10,914 nt of DNA from Maritalea sp047634455. GTDB taxonomy: Bacteria; Pseudomonadota; Alphaproteobacteria; Rhizobiales; Devosiaceae. Of the stretch, positions 1-7,662 are shown piece after piece. The stretch's first letter is position 1. Each line of letters begins with the position of its first letter. The stretch covers positions 1 through 10,914 of the forward strand of contig NZ_JBLIAI010000074.1 in assembly GCF_047634455.1 (NCBI RefSeq), in the 5' to 3' direction. The notes beneath the pieces are model-generated. The model saw only the letters and a program-made list of their open reading frames with translations, searched no databases and had not been told where the DNA came from. Position numbers and translations under genes: made by a program.

Positions 1-1
1 A

Positions 2-1399
2 AAACTCTCTCAGGGTCGAAAAAACACATTCTTGCTCGAATCTGTTCATGGTGGTGCGACACGCGGTCGTTACTCCATGATCGGGCTTGAACCTGATTTG
101 CTGTTTAAAATTGAACGCGGCAAAGCTTCGATCAACTTCAACCCCATGGTTGAGCCAGACCGTTTTGAGCCGTTGCCTGATGCGCCGCTGGATGAGTTGC
201 GTACATTGCTAGCGGCCTCTGCGCTTGAAATTCCTGAGGGTCTGCCCCCAATGTCAGCGGGAATCTTTGGATATCTTGGCTATGATATGGTGCGCGAAAT
301 CGAGGATCTCCCCGACGACAACGAGGACACAATTGGCGCACCTGATGCCCTTTTGATGCGCCCATCCCTGCTGGCGGTTTTTGATACCATCAAAGACGAG
401 TTGTATTTTGCAACGCCTGTGCGACCTGACGCTGAAACTCTTGCGGCTGCTGCGTACCAAGCGGCCCAGGAGCGGCTAGATTCTGCGCATGCGCGCCTTT
501 CCAATTCAGCACCTTTGGCAAAAGAACGCGCTGAAATTGCCACCCTTGCGTTTGAAAGCAACACGTCTAAGGAAGAGTTTTCGGCGATGGTTGTGCAAGC
601 CAAAGAATATATCCGCGCTGGAGACGTCTTTCAGGTTGTTCTAAGTCAGCGTTTTTCAGCAGACTTCACCCTACCCCCGGTTGCGTTTTACCGGGCATTG
701 CGTCGCACCAACCCTAGTCCGTACATGTATTTCTTGGATTTTGCCGATTTCTCCATTGCCGGATCAAGTCCAGAAATTTTGGTGCGGGTACAAGACCAAA
801 AAGTGTCCGTTCGGCCAATCGCTGGCACCCGCAAGCGTGGCACAACGCCAGAGCGCGACCGTGCTCTTGCCGATGAGCTGCTTTCTGACCCAAAGGAATT
901 GGCCGAACATCTGATGCTGTTGGACCTTGGTCGCAACGATGTTGGCCGTGTAGCAGAAATTGGAACGGTTGAAGTTACCGACCAGTTTTTCCTCGAATAC
1001 TATTCGCACGTCATGCACATCGTTTCCAATGTGGAAGCTACGCTGCGCTCGGACCTCGACAATATTGACGCCCTAAGCGCCGGTTTTCCTGCCGGCACGG
1101 TATCCGGTGCGCCCAAAGTTCGGGCGATGGAAATTATTGATGAGCTCGAAAAGCACCGCCGGGGCATTTATGCGGGTTGCGTGGGCTATTTCAGCGCGGA
1201 TGGCTGGATGGATACGTGTATTGTGTTGCGCACAGCCGTGATTAAAGATGGCAAAATTCACGTACAAGCAGGCGCTGGCATTGTGGCAGACAGCAAGGCA
1301 GAACTTGAGCAGCTTGAGTGCGAAAACAAAGCCAGAGCGCTCACCAGCGCTGCACAAGAAGCGATGCGCTATGCGGATGAGCCGGAGATGGGCCAATGA
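2..1399 (+). CDS. trpE: Anthranilate synthase component I, TrpE (5' partial)
   Basis: This is the large subunit of anthranilate synthase. It converts chorismate to anthranilate using ammonia delivered by TrpG, the first step of tryptophan synthesis. The frame is open to the window edge and reads KLSQGRKNTF before LLES, so the real start lies upstream; only about the first 25-30 residues should be missing. The motif LLES followed by ten residues and Ser (codons from position 32) matches the LLES-X10-S element that binds tryptophan for feedback inhibition, so the enzyme is probably end-product regulated. Chorismate-binding family motifs follow: PIAGTRKRG (near position 818), SGAPKVRAMEIIDELE (near 1105) and AGAGIVADS (near 1270). 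The stop overlaps the trpG start as ATGA at 1396-1399, which implies translational coupling of the two subunits. It is a separate trpE, not a trpEG fusion. Any leader or attenuator would lie outside the window. Confidence 0.96.
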   Translation, partial: KLSQGRKNTFLLESVHGGATRGRYSMIGLEPDLLFKIERGKASINFNPMVEPDRFEPLPDAPLDELRTLLAASALEIPEGLPPMSAGIFGYLGYDMVREIEDLPDDNEDTIGAPDALLMRPSLLAVFDTIKDELYFATPVRPDAETLAAAAYQAAQERLDSAHARLSNSAPLAKERAEIATLAFESNTSKEEFSAMVVQAKEYIRAGDVFQVVLSQRFSADFTLPPVAFYRALRRTNPSPYMYFLDFADFSIAGSSPEILVRVQDQKVSVRPIAGTRKRGTTPERDRALADELLSDPKELAEHLMLLDLGRNDVGRVAEIGTVEVTDQFFLEYYSHVMHIVSNVEATLRSDLDNIDALSAGFPAGTVSGAPKVRAMEIIDELEKHRRGIYAGCVGYFSADGWMDTCIVLRTAVIKDGKIHVQAGAGIVADSKAELEQLECENKARALTSAAQEAMRYADEPEMGQ

Positions 1400-2010
1400 C
1401 CAAACTGCTCGTTATCGATAATTATGACAGCTTTACCTACAATCTGGTGCATTTGATAGGCGCACTTGACGATATCCAAATGCAAGTTGTGCGCAACGAC
1501 AAGATCACCATTGGCGAAATTCAGGAAATGGCGCCGGATGGCATTGTGATTTCCCCGGGACCAAAAACCCCAACAGAAGCGGGCATTTGTGTGCCGATGG
1601 TTGAACGGTTCAAAAACGAAATCCCGATGTTTGGCGTTTGCCTTGGCCATCAATCTATCGGCGAAGCGTTTGGCGCAGACATTGTGCGGGCCTCAGCTTT
1701 GATGCACGGCAAAACGTCAACCATTCGGCACAATGGCAAGAGCGTGTTTAAGGGACTGAACAAGGACGGCATCACCGCCACCCGCTATCATTCCCTGACC
1801 ATCGACCCCAAAAGTCTGCCAAGCGAACTAGAGGTCACCGCAACATCGGATGATGGCATGATTATGGGCATTGCCCACAAAACAATGCCGCTGCATTCAG
1901 TGCAGTTTCATCCGGAAAGCATAGCGTCACAAAGTGGCACCCAGATCGTGCAAAACTTTATCGACATCGCCAACGCGTTTAACGCCGCAAAAACACGGAG
2001 CGCATCATGA
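1396..2010 (+). CDS. trpG: Anthranilate synthase component II, glutamine amidotransferase TrpG
   Basis: This 204-residue class I glutamine amidotransferase releases ammonia from glutamine for TrpE. The N-terminus TKLLVIDNYDSFTYNL is typical of the family. The oxyanion-strand motif SPGPKTPTEAG is at residues 53-63, the catalytic cysteine is Cys82 in GVCLGHQ, and the rest of the triad is His172 and Glu174 in FHPES. The length is close to the usual 190-200 residues, and the domain is intact. The start is fixed by the ATGA overlap with trpE. The stop overlaps the trpD start in the same way at 2007-2010. In some bacteria this subunit is shared with folate synthesis (PabA role); I see no pab gene here, so a dual role is possible but not shown. 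Confidence 0.96.
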   Translation: MTKLLVIDNYDSFTYNLVHLIGALDDIQMQVVRNDKITIGEIQEMAPDGIVISPGPKTPTEAGICVPMVERFKNEIPMFGVCLGHQSIGEAFGADIVRASALMHGKTSTIRHNGKSVFKGLNKDGITATRYHSLTIDPKSLPSELEVTATSDDGMIMGIAHKTMPLHSVQFHPESIASQSGTQIVQNFIDIANAFNAAKTRSAS

Positions 2011-3029
2011 ACATCAAAGAAACGCTCAATCATTTAGCTGACGCCAAAGACCTGTCGTTCGATCAAATGCGCAATGTAATGAACTTCATCATGTCCGGCG
2101 AAGCGACACCGTCGCAGGTCGGTGCTTTTCTGATGGCGCTGCGCGTTAAAGGCGAAACAGTTGAAGAAATTGCCGGCGCGGTTTCAATCCTGCGCGAAAA
2201 AATGACCAAAGTCGCCGCCCCTTCAAACGCAATCGATATTGTTGGCACCGGCGGCGACGGTGTTGGCACTTATAATATCTCGACGACGGCGTCGATCATT
2301 GTGGCCTCTGCGGGCTGCCCCGTGGCCAAGCACGGCAACAAAGCCCTGTCATCTAAGTCTGGCAGCTCGGAGGCCTTGTTGGCCCTTGGCGTGGAGCTGG
2401 ACCTGCCCGCCGCAGGCATTGCCGCCTGTATCGAACGGGCGGGCATCGGCTTCATGTTTGCGCCCAACCATCACGCGGCGATGCGCTTTGTTGGCCCGTC
2501 CCGGCAGGAAATGGGCGTGCGCACCATTTTCAACCTGCTTGGCCCGCAATCAAACCCAGCTGGCGTGAAAAACTATTTGCTCGGCGTTTACGACAAGCAA
2601 TGGGTGCGCCCAGTCGCTGAATCATTGCTCAAGAATGGTGCGACCTCAGCATGGGTTGTGTTCGGCAATGACGGTTTGGATGAGTTGACCACAACAACCA
2701 CAAGTTCTGTTGCTAAAATCCAAGACGGCAAAATCACCGAATTTGAAATCTCACCCGAAGAAGCCGGTTTGCCATTTGCGCAAACAAAAGACATTTTGGG
2801 TGGCACACCAGATGAGAATGCCGCTGCAATGCGTGAATTGTTTGCGGGCAAACTATCCCCTTATCGCGACATCGCTTTGTTAAACGCCGCCGCCGCCTTC
2901 TTGATCTTGAACAAGGTGGACAACCTCAAAGCTGGTGTAGTGCTGGCGGCTAAACAAGTGGATAATGGTTCAGCCAAAGCTAAACTGGACGAATTGGTTC
3001 GGGTGTCGAACGAGGTGGCCAAAAAATGA
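2007..3029 (+). CDS. trpD: Anthranilate phosphoribosyltransferase TrpD
   Basis: TrpD transfers the phosphoribosyl group of PRPP to anthranilate, the second committed step of tryptophan synthesis. The 340-residue protein has the usual family length. The helical N-terminal domain (about residues 1-70) is followed by the PRPP/pyrophosphate loop GTGGDGVGTYNIST (residues 80-93), the KHGN motif (108-111) and the SGSSEAL segment (about 118-124). FNLLGPQSNPAG and NDGLDE, both typical of the family, occur further on. It is a free-standing TrpD without a fused amidotransferase domain, consistent with the separate trpG upstream. It overlaps trpG and trpC by 4 bases each (ATGA). No key residue appears to be missing. 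Confidence 0.96.
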   Translation: MNIKETLNHLADAKDLSFDQMRNVMNFIMSGEATPSQVGAFLMALRVKGETVEEIAGAVSILREKMTKVAAPSNAIDIVGTGGDGVGTYNISTTASIIVASAGCPVAKHGNKALSSKSGSSEALLALGVELDLPAAGIAACIERAGIGFMFAPNHHAAMRFVGPSRQEMGVRTIFNLLGPQSNPAGVKNYLLGVYDKQWVRPVAESLLKNGATSAWVVFGNDGLDELTTTTTSSVAKIQDGKITEFEISPEEAGLPFAQTKDILGGTPDENAAAMRELFAGKLSPYRDIALLNAAAAFLILNKVDNLKAGVVLAAKQVDNGSAKAKLDELVRVSNEVAKK

Positions 3030-3832
3030 CTGATATTCTGCGTAAAATCGAAGCCTATAAGCGCGAAGAAATCGCCGCTGCAAAGCTCAACATGCCACGC
3101 GGAGATTTGGACACACTTGCCAAACATGCAAGCGCCCCGCGCGGCTTTTTGAACGCCCTTAAAGCCAAACGTCAAACTGGCGAATATGCACTGATTGCTG
3201 AAGTCAAAAAGGCGAGCCCCTCCAAGGGTTTGATCCGCGAAGACTTTGATCCGGCCTCTCATGCTACCGATTACGAAGCTGGAGGTGCGGCATGTTTATC
3301 GGTTCTGACCGATGGCCCTTCGTTTCAAGGTTCTCCAAAGTTTCTAAAAGACGCCCGCGCGGCAACGGCCCTGCCTGTTTTGCGCAAGGACTTTCTGTAC
3401 GATACCTACCAAGTGGCGCAAGCGCGCGCCTGGGGGGCGGACTGCATTCTGATCATTATGGCAGCGGTTGACGACAAATTGGCCGAAGATTTGAACGCTG
3501 CGGCCAAATTCTGGAAAATCGATGCGCTGATCGAAGTGCATGATGCAGCTGAACTTGATCGCGCCCTGAAATTGAACGCCGAGCTGATCGGCATCAATAA
3601 CCGCAATCTGCGCACCTTTGCGACCAGCCTTGAAACCACAATTGAATTGGCGAAAAACGTGCCTAACGACAGGCATTTGGTCAGCGAAAGCGGCATCTTC
3701 ACCTTTGCAGATGTGCAAATGCTGGATGATAAAGCCAATGTGGGCACCTTCCTTGTGGGCGAAAGCTTGATGCGCCAGCCAGATGTGACCAAGGCCACGC
3801 GATTGCTGCTTACCGGCAAGGAAGCAGCATAG
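3026..3832 (+). CDS. trpC: Indole-3-glycerol phosphate synthase TrpC
   Basis: TrpC closes the ring of carboxyphenylamino-deoxyribulose phosphate to give indole-3-glycerol phosphate. The 268-residue protein is a single (beta/alpha)8 barrel, so it is the stand-alone form and not the TrpC-TrpF fusion of enterobacteria. Catalytic-site motifs are present: IAEVKKASPSKG with Glu59 and Lys61, VLRKDF with Lys121, IEVH with Glu170, INNRNL around residues 190-195, and SESG at 220-223. The start is set by the ATGA overlap with trpD. The stop TAG (3830-3832) is directly followed by the moaC ATG. No trpF, trpB or trpA follows, so the later steps must be encoded elsewhere. Confidence 0.96.
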   Translation: MTDILRKIEAYKREEIAAAKLNMPRGDLDTLAKHASAPRGFLNALKAKRQTGEYALIAEVKKASPSKGLIREDFDPASHATDYEAGGAACLSVLTDGPSFQGSPKFLKDARAATALPVLRKDFLYDTYQVAQARAWGADCILIIMAAVDDKLAEDLNAAAKFWKIDALIEVHDAAELDRALKLNAELIGINNRNLRTFATSLETTIELAKNVPNDRHLVSESGIFTFADVQMLDDKANVGTFLVGESLMRQPDVTKATRLLLTGKEAA

Positions 3833-4312
3833 ATGGCCGAAAAACTCACCCACATAAATGAAGATGGCGAAGTCCATATGGTTGACGTGGGCGGCAAAAT
3901 TGTCACCCAACGCCAAGCTGTGGCCACGTCCCGCATAAGTATGAGCCAAGCCGCGTTTGACGCGGTAAAAAGCGGCAACCTGAAAAAAGGTGATGCTATA
4001 GGCGTTGCGCGGGTTGCGGGCATTATGGCGGCAAAAAACACGTCGCAAATGATCCCCCTTTGCCACCCGTTGGCCCTGACCAAAATCGAAATCTCGATCA
4101 CGCCAGACGACGCCACAAACAGCTTTGAAGTCTCGGCGCTTGTGCGTGTCGAGGGCAAAACCGGCGTCGAAATGGAAGCATTGACAGCTGCGTCAGTGAC
4201 GGCCCTAACCATTTACGACATGGCCAAAGCGATCGATAAATCCATGGTCATCGGCCCAACCCAATTGGAACAAAAGTCGGGCGGCAAGTCCGGCACCTAT
4301 AACCGCGAGTAA
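3833..4312 (+). CDS. moaC: Cyclic pyranopterin monophosphate synthase MoaC
   Basis: MoaC acts with MoaA to convert GTP to cyclic pyranopterin monophosphate, the first intermediate of molybdenum cofactor. The 159-residue length is standard. Motifs seen are HMVDVGGK (residues 15-22), the strongly conserved IPLCHPL (74-80), and VEMEALTAASVTALTIYDM followed by AKAIDK (112-136). The segment YDMAK contains the Asp129 and Lys132 equivalents of conserved active-site residues, and a lysine pair at 51-52 aligns with the N-terminal catalytic lysine region. The start codon touches the trpC stop (TAGATG), and an AAGGAAG within the trpC end can serve as its ribosome binding site. The gene is therefore probably expressed from the trp transcript. 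Confidence 0.95.
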   Translation: MAEKLTHINEDGEVHMVDVGGKIVTQRQAVATSRISMSQAAFDAVKSGNLKKGDAIGVARVAGIMAAKNTSQMIPLCHPLALTKIEISITPDDATNSFEVSALVRVEGKTGVEMEALTAASVTALTIYDMAKAIDKSMVIGPTQLEQKSGGKSGTYNRE

Positions 4313-4316
4313 ATCC

Positions 4317-5531
4317 ATGACCCTTCTGCCTGTTGCTGACGCGCTAAAAACCATCATAGACGCCATTTCGCCCACCCAGGTTGAAACAGTGTCGCTAGAC
4401 CGTGCAAATGGCAGGCTGCTCGCCGCTGACATTACAGCCACATTCGATCAACCCCCATTTGATGGCAGCGCCATGGATGGCTATGCGCTGAACGCGGATG
4501 ATGGCGCGAAGGGAACTGCACTGAATGTCGTAGGCATTTCAGCCGCTGGTGAGGCATTTGACGGCACGTTGAGCGCTGGCCAGTGCACCCGCATCTATAC
4601 CGGCGCGCCAATGCCCAAGGGCGCGAACGCGGTGATCATGCAAGAAAAGATCACCCGCCAAGGCGACCAGATCACACTCAACGATGATGTGATCGAAAAG
4701 CAAAACGTGCGCGACAAAGGCAACGATTTTGCGAGCGGCGACGTGCTGATTGGTTCGGGAACCAAACTTAGCCCGTTTCATGTGGCGCTGGCCGCGGCGG
4801 CGAACCAAGCCCACATGCAGTTGCGCAAAAATCCTACGCTGACCTTGGTTGCCACGGGTGACGAGCTGGTGCCGCCGGGTTCAACTCTGAAAAAAGATCA
4901 AATCATCGCTTCAAATGGCTTTGGCCTGACGCCGCTATTCACCCATTTCGGCGCGAACGTTAAAGATGGCGGCATCATCAAAGATGACCGCAAAACGCTT
5001 AAATCAGAACTCAAACGCCTGCTAGATGAAGAACCAGACATTTTGGTGACAACAGGCGGCGCAAGCGTTGGCGACCGAGACTATGTCAAAGAAGTTTTGG
5101 AAGTGCTGGGCGTAAATCTAAGCTTTTGGAAAATCGCCGTGCGCCCCGGCAAACCACTAATGTTTGGCACGCTTGGCAAAACCACGATTTTCGGCCTGCC
5201 CGGCAATCCGGTCTCAGCGTTGGTCACCGGCACGGTGTTCGTGGTCCCCGCGATCAAAGCCAAACTGGGCCAATCACCCGAGCACATGATTGTGCAATTG
5301 CCCCTCACCGCCGATATGGCCTCCAATGGCCCCCGCCAACACTATCGCCGCGCCAAACTGACCAAAAATGCCAACGGCACCTTGGCCGTTGACCCGCACA
5401 TGCAATCGGACAGCGCCCACCTCACCTCACTTTCCGCTAGCGATTGCTTTGTGGTGCAAAAGCCGCTTGAGGAGAACAAAGGGTTTGGTGAAATGGTGGA
5501 TGTGTTGATGATGCCTTGGGTGGTTGGGTAG
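4317..5531 (+). CDS. moeA: Molybdopterin molybdenumtransferase MoeA
   Basis: MoeA inserts molybdate into adenylylated molybdopterin, the last common step of molybdenum cofactor synthesis. At 404 residues it has the normal length. Family motifs in order are QPPFDGSAMDGYAL (residues 45-58), the start of the core domain at VATGDELVPPG (178-188), the MPT-binding TTGGASVGDRDYV (245-257), RPGKPLMFG (276-284) and GLPGNPVSALVT (293-304). The C-terminal domain IV follows and appears complete. The gene starts 4 bases after the moaC stop. In many related genomes the next gene is lexA; here nearly 5 kb of other DNA follows. No convincing intrinsic terminator is visible right after the stop, only a 4-bp GCTA/TAGC stem around a T run. 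Confidence 0.95.
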   Translation: MTLLPVADALKTIIDAISPTQVETVSLDRANGRLLAADITATFDQPPFDGSAMDGYALNADDGAKGTALNVVGISAAGEAFDGTLSAGQCTRIYTGAPMPKGANAVIMQEKITRQGDQITLNDDVIEKQNVRDKGNDFASGDVLIGSGTKLSPFHVALAAAANQAHMQLRKNPTLTLVATGDELVPPGSTLKKDQIIASNGFGLTPLFTHFGANVKDGGIIKDDRKTLKSELKRLLDEEPDILVTTGGASVGDRDYVKEVLEVLGVNLSFWKIAVRPGKPLMFGTLGKTTIFGLPGNPVSALVTGTVFVVPAIKAKLGQSPEHMIVQLPLTADMASNGPRQHYRRAKLTKNANGTLAVDPHMQSDSAHLTSLSASDCFVVQKPLEENKGFGEMVDVLMMPWVVG

Positions 5532-5648
5532 AGGTGCTATTTTTTAGCGGAATTCCAAGTCTAAATGCTGCACAAATACAATTACGATTTGACATCGAAA
5601 AATTGTGCACCATTGGATGAATTGGCTAAGTGTCCACGGAACTAAGAA
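5532..5648. other. Intergenic gap between convergent moeA and the DUF4276 gene
   Basis: This 117-base A+T-rich gap separates the end of moeA from the end of the minus-strand DUF4276 gene. The 7-base inverted repeat TGCACAA (5569-5575) / TTGTGCA (5603-5609) encloses 27 bases, but there is no adjacent T run, so I do not call it a terminator. It is the left boundary of the accessory region. I see no target-site duplication, tRNA end or transposon end here. Confidence 0.4.
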
Positions 5649-6263
5649 TTATAGCGCCAAACCAGCAAGCTTATTAATGGTGCGGCGTAAGCTGGAACTG
5701 TTTTCCGCCGCCCGCTCGACATCCCAATCGTTTCTGACGAACTGCGACAGTTTATAGTTGTAACCCATCCCAGTTATTGCGCTACTTCCTCGTTCTGGGC
5801 AAATCTCTTTACGGACAGCAGCATTCCGCGATCGTCTTGCCAAGTTGATAAGATATTCTTTTGAGTCAATAACTGTCAATTCTATGTTCTGTTGCAAACG
5901 GGCCTGGCTAATACTCAAAAATTGAGCAATGCCGCGCGTATCCGCTAGCAGCCAAGATTCAATTTCCGTTTGAGCGATGCAAAAAAGCATACTGTTGGGT
6001 AAGGGCTCGTCCAAGTTTGCAGCTGCGAGCCAGTTTCTTCTAAGCGAAGGAGGGCACTGATGTTGGTCCATGTCTGTAATAATAAGAACTGGATAGGTCA
6101 GTGCCAAATTGTGGAATTTCTGCAAATTTGATTTGATGTAGCCAAAACCGCCATATGCCTTACCAAGCTCTTTCGAATAAGTGCCCGCAGGGCAGCAATC
6201 GCAAATTAGCCTTTCTGCTACAGTGCGGCTAAGTTCATCTTCAATGCAAAAATAAACAATCAT
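5649..6263 (-). CDS. DUF4276-type TOPRIM-like protein, probable effector of an ATPase pair
   Basis: This is a 204-residue protein with the layout of the DUF4276 family. An acidic residue follows the first beta strand (MIVYFCIED, Glu8). A hydrophobic strand ends in DMD (VLIITDMD, Asp64 and Asp66), and IESWLLAD (101-108) follows, a family hallmark. The C-terminal segment DWDVERAAENSSSLRR (179-194) is also typical. The Glu / Asp-x-Asp pattern is that of TOPRIM folds, which bind metal and often cut nucleic acid. Its ATG (6263-6261) overlaps the TGA of the upstream ATPase gene by 4 bases, so the two are almost certainly coupled and co-expressed. By analogy with OLD and PARIS-type systems (ATPase plus TOPRIM protein) it may be the nuclease or toxin arm of a defence module. 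That role is inferred; the family assignment rests on motif recall. The codons look more A+T-rich than those of the trp-moe block. Confidence 0.78.
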   Translation of the reverse strand: MIVYFCIEDELSRTVAERLICDCCPAGTYSKELGKAYGGFGYIKSNLQKFHNLALTYPVLIITDMDQHQCPPSLRRNWLAAANLDEPLPNSMLFCIAQTEIESWLLADTRGIAQFLSISQARLQQNIELTVIDSKEYLINLARRSRNAAVRKEICPERGSSAITGMGYNYKLSQFVRNDWDVERAAENSSSLRRTINKLAGLAL

Positions 6264-7426
6264 ATTGAAAGGCTGAGTTGTCCTGTTTTCCGTGCATCTG
6301 GCAATACCGCTTCCGCTGCCGAAAGCCCAGCAGCAAGCGCAGCTTTCTCGGAATCTGAAACATTGCGCATGTTAGAACCGTCATCAGACGGCGTTATAAT
6401 CACAATCCCGTCAGGATTAATGCCCGTATTTGATAACAAGGCTTGGCTATGCGTAGTGATAATAAACTGTCGACCATTCCTGGATTTAGTCTTCACGGAC
6501 TCCATGATCCTTGGCAGTTGAGCAACAATTTCTTCATTAAGCGATAACTCAGGCTCCTCAAGCAGCAAAGGCGAATTCCCACGTTCCTGTAGCAACCAGA
6601 GAATCGACATAATCCGTAATGTGCCGTCCGAAAACTGGTCTTCGCGCTGTTTTGCTCCCTGTGGGCGATGATGCTTAAATTTTATTTCCAAATGTGGGTG
6701 ACCAGTAATATCATCTTTCAGGAATTTAAGGTCTTCCAATTGTGGAACAATTGTCCGCAATGCCGCCTCTATTCTCTTTAGCCTAGCGTCCCTTGTACGA
6801 GGGGTTGTTCGAGCGATTCTAAGCATAAACTCTTGACCAAACGGATCATCTTCGACAACCCTGCCCCCAATCTGATCACCAAACTTTAGAAGTTGGGGCA
6901 CCAAATGAACGTAGGTTGTACCTGAAAAGAAATCTGCAAGCTCTCGAAATTCTGCATTTGCACTAATCTGCTCAATGTGCGTCTCGCGAAGCAGCAATTC
7001 GTCCTTCTTGTCGGATTTCGTCGGCCTATTTAGAAGGATTTTTGGTCGTCCCTCATCCCCAAATACTGTCACTTTTTCTTTAGTGACTTTTGGATCTCGT
7101 TTTCCTTTGGGCGGGATGTTGAAACCTAGCTCATACTTCCAAATAGGAGAACCATCTTCATTCACAATATCCGCTTCAATAAGGATTTCAGTATCATTCC
7201 TAGCATGCAAGCAGCGGATTTTCCCCACGCCTCCGCGACGTTCTATTGCATCCTGAAGCCCACCTCCTCTATGCTTAGACACGTCTCTCAAAAATCGAAC
7301 TACATCCAAAAAATTCGATTTTCCAGATGCATTTGGTCCCAAAACATAAACAGAGTCTGGTAGGTTCTGGATTTCGCCAGCCTTGAAATTCCGCCAATTC
7401 TTTAGCTTCAAACGGCTGATGTGCAT
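6260..7426 (-). CDS. AAA/ABC-type ATPase (RecF/SMC-like, AAA_21 type) paired with DUF4276
   Basis: This is a 388-residue soluble ATPase. The N-terminus ISRLKLKNWRNFK is the usual opening of RecF/OLD-like ATPases. Walker A is GPNASGKSN (residues 30-38). The ABC-like signature is FSDGTLR (265-271), Walker B is LLLEEPELS (287-295) with the catalytic Glu pair, and the switch histidine is in TTHSQALL (324-331). The middle (about 80-250) is a family-specific insert between the two halves of the nucleotide-binding domain. There is no C-terminal TOPRIM domain, unlike single-chain OLD nucleases; that function may be supplied by the overlapping downstream gene. The start ATG at 7426-7424 has AGGA six bases upstream (7433-7436, minus strand). 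All nucleotide-binding motifs are intact, so it is probably functional. A role as sensor and activator in antiphage or anti-plasmid defence is inferred from the architecture only. Confidence 0.85.
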   Translation of the reverse strand: MHISRLKLKNWRNFKAGEIQNLPDSVYVLGPNASGKSNFLDVVRFLRDVSKHRGGGLQDAIERRGGVGKIRCLHARNDTEILIEADIVNEDGSPIWKYELGFNIPPKGKRDPKVTKEKVTVFGDEGRPKILLNRPTKSDKKDELLLRETHIEQISANAEFRELADFFSGTTYVHLVPQLLKFGDQIGGRVVEDDPFGQEFMLRIARTTPRTRDARLKRIEAALRTIVPQLEDLKFLKDDITGHPHLEIKFKHHRPQGAKQREDQFSDGTLRIMSILWLLQERGNSPLLLEEPELSLNEEIVAQLPRIMESVKTKSRNGRQFIITTHSQALLSNTGINPDGIVIITPSDDGSNMRNVSDSEKAALAAGLSAAEAVLPDARKTGQLSLSI

Positions 7427-7662
7427 TGGTCATCCTAACAATAGTTTTAAACAGATTAATCTTAGTAGGAGTTACTCACAACCCCGCCGATCTGCCAATT
7501 ATCAAAAACGAACAATTCATGCCATACTACGAGATATTAATCAGCATGCATCGTGGAAATCAAACACCTCTCCTGCAAATCATTGGCAACAATTCCTACA
7601 AACGACCTGAAGTTCCATTGCGGATGCAATCAACCCGCGTTTTAGGTGATCGGGATCACGCC
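7427..7662. promoter_or_regulatory. Divergent intergenic region between the ATPase gene and the sitA remnant
   Basis: This gap must hold the promoter of the minus-strand ATPase module and presumably held that of the plus-strand sitA gene. Four short symmetrical sites are visible: AGATTAATCT (7453-7462), TGCAAATCATTGGCA (7574-7588, 7-1-7 with one mismatch), ATTGCGGATGCAAT (7617-7630) and GTGATCGGGATCAC (7646-7659). The second resembles, from memory, the TGCAA...TTGCA half-sites of manganese-responsive Mur operators, which would suit sitA. A weak sigma70-like pair for the ATPase on the minus strand is TTGTGA, 17 bases, TAATCT; its -10 match is poor. No coding function is assigned here. Confidence 0.35.

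Noticed and set aside
759..773. CCGGATCAAGTCCAG in trpE, similar to the REP-like core at 9806-9826
   Set aside because: It encodes the conserved AGSSPE stretch of TrpE and lacks the palindromic arms; chance similarity.
3344..4212. Two long minus-strand frames (about 240 and 268 codons)
   Set aside because: Both are antisense to intact trpC and moaC and show no family motif; shadows of the codon bias of the real genes.
5535..5550. Possible terminator GCTA-T run-TAGC after moeA
   Set aside because: The stem is only four bases and the T run is in the loop, not after the stem; too weak to call.
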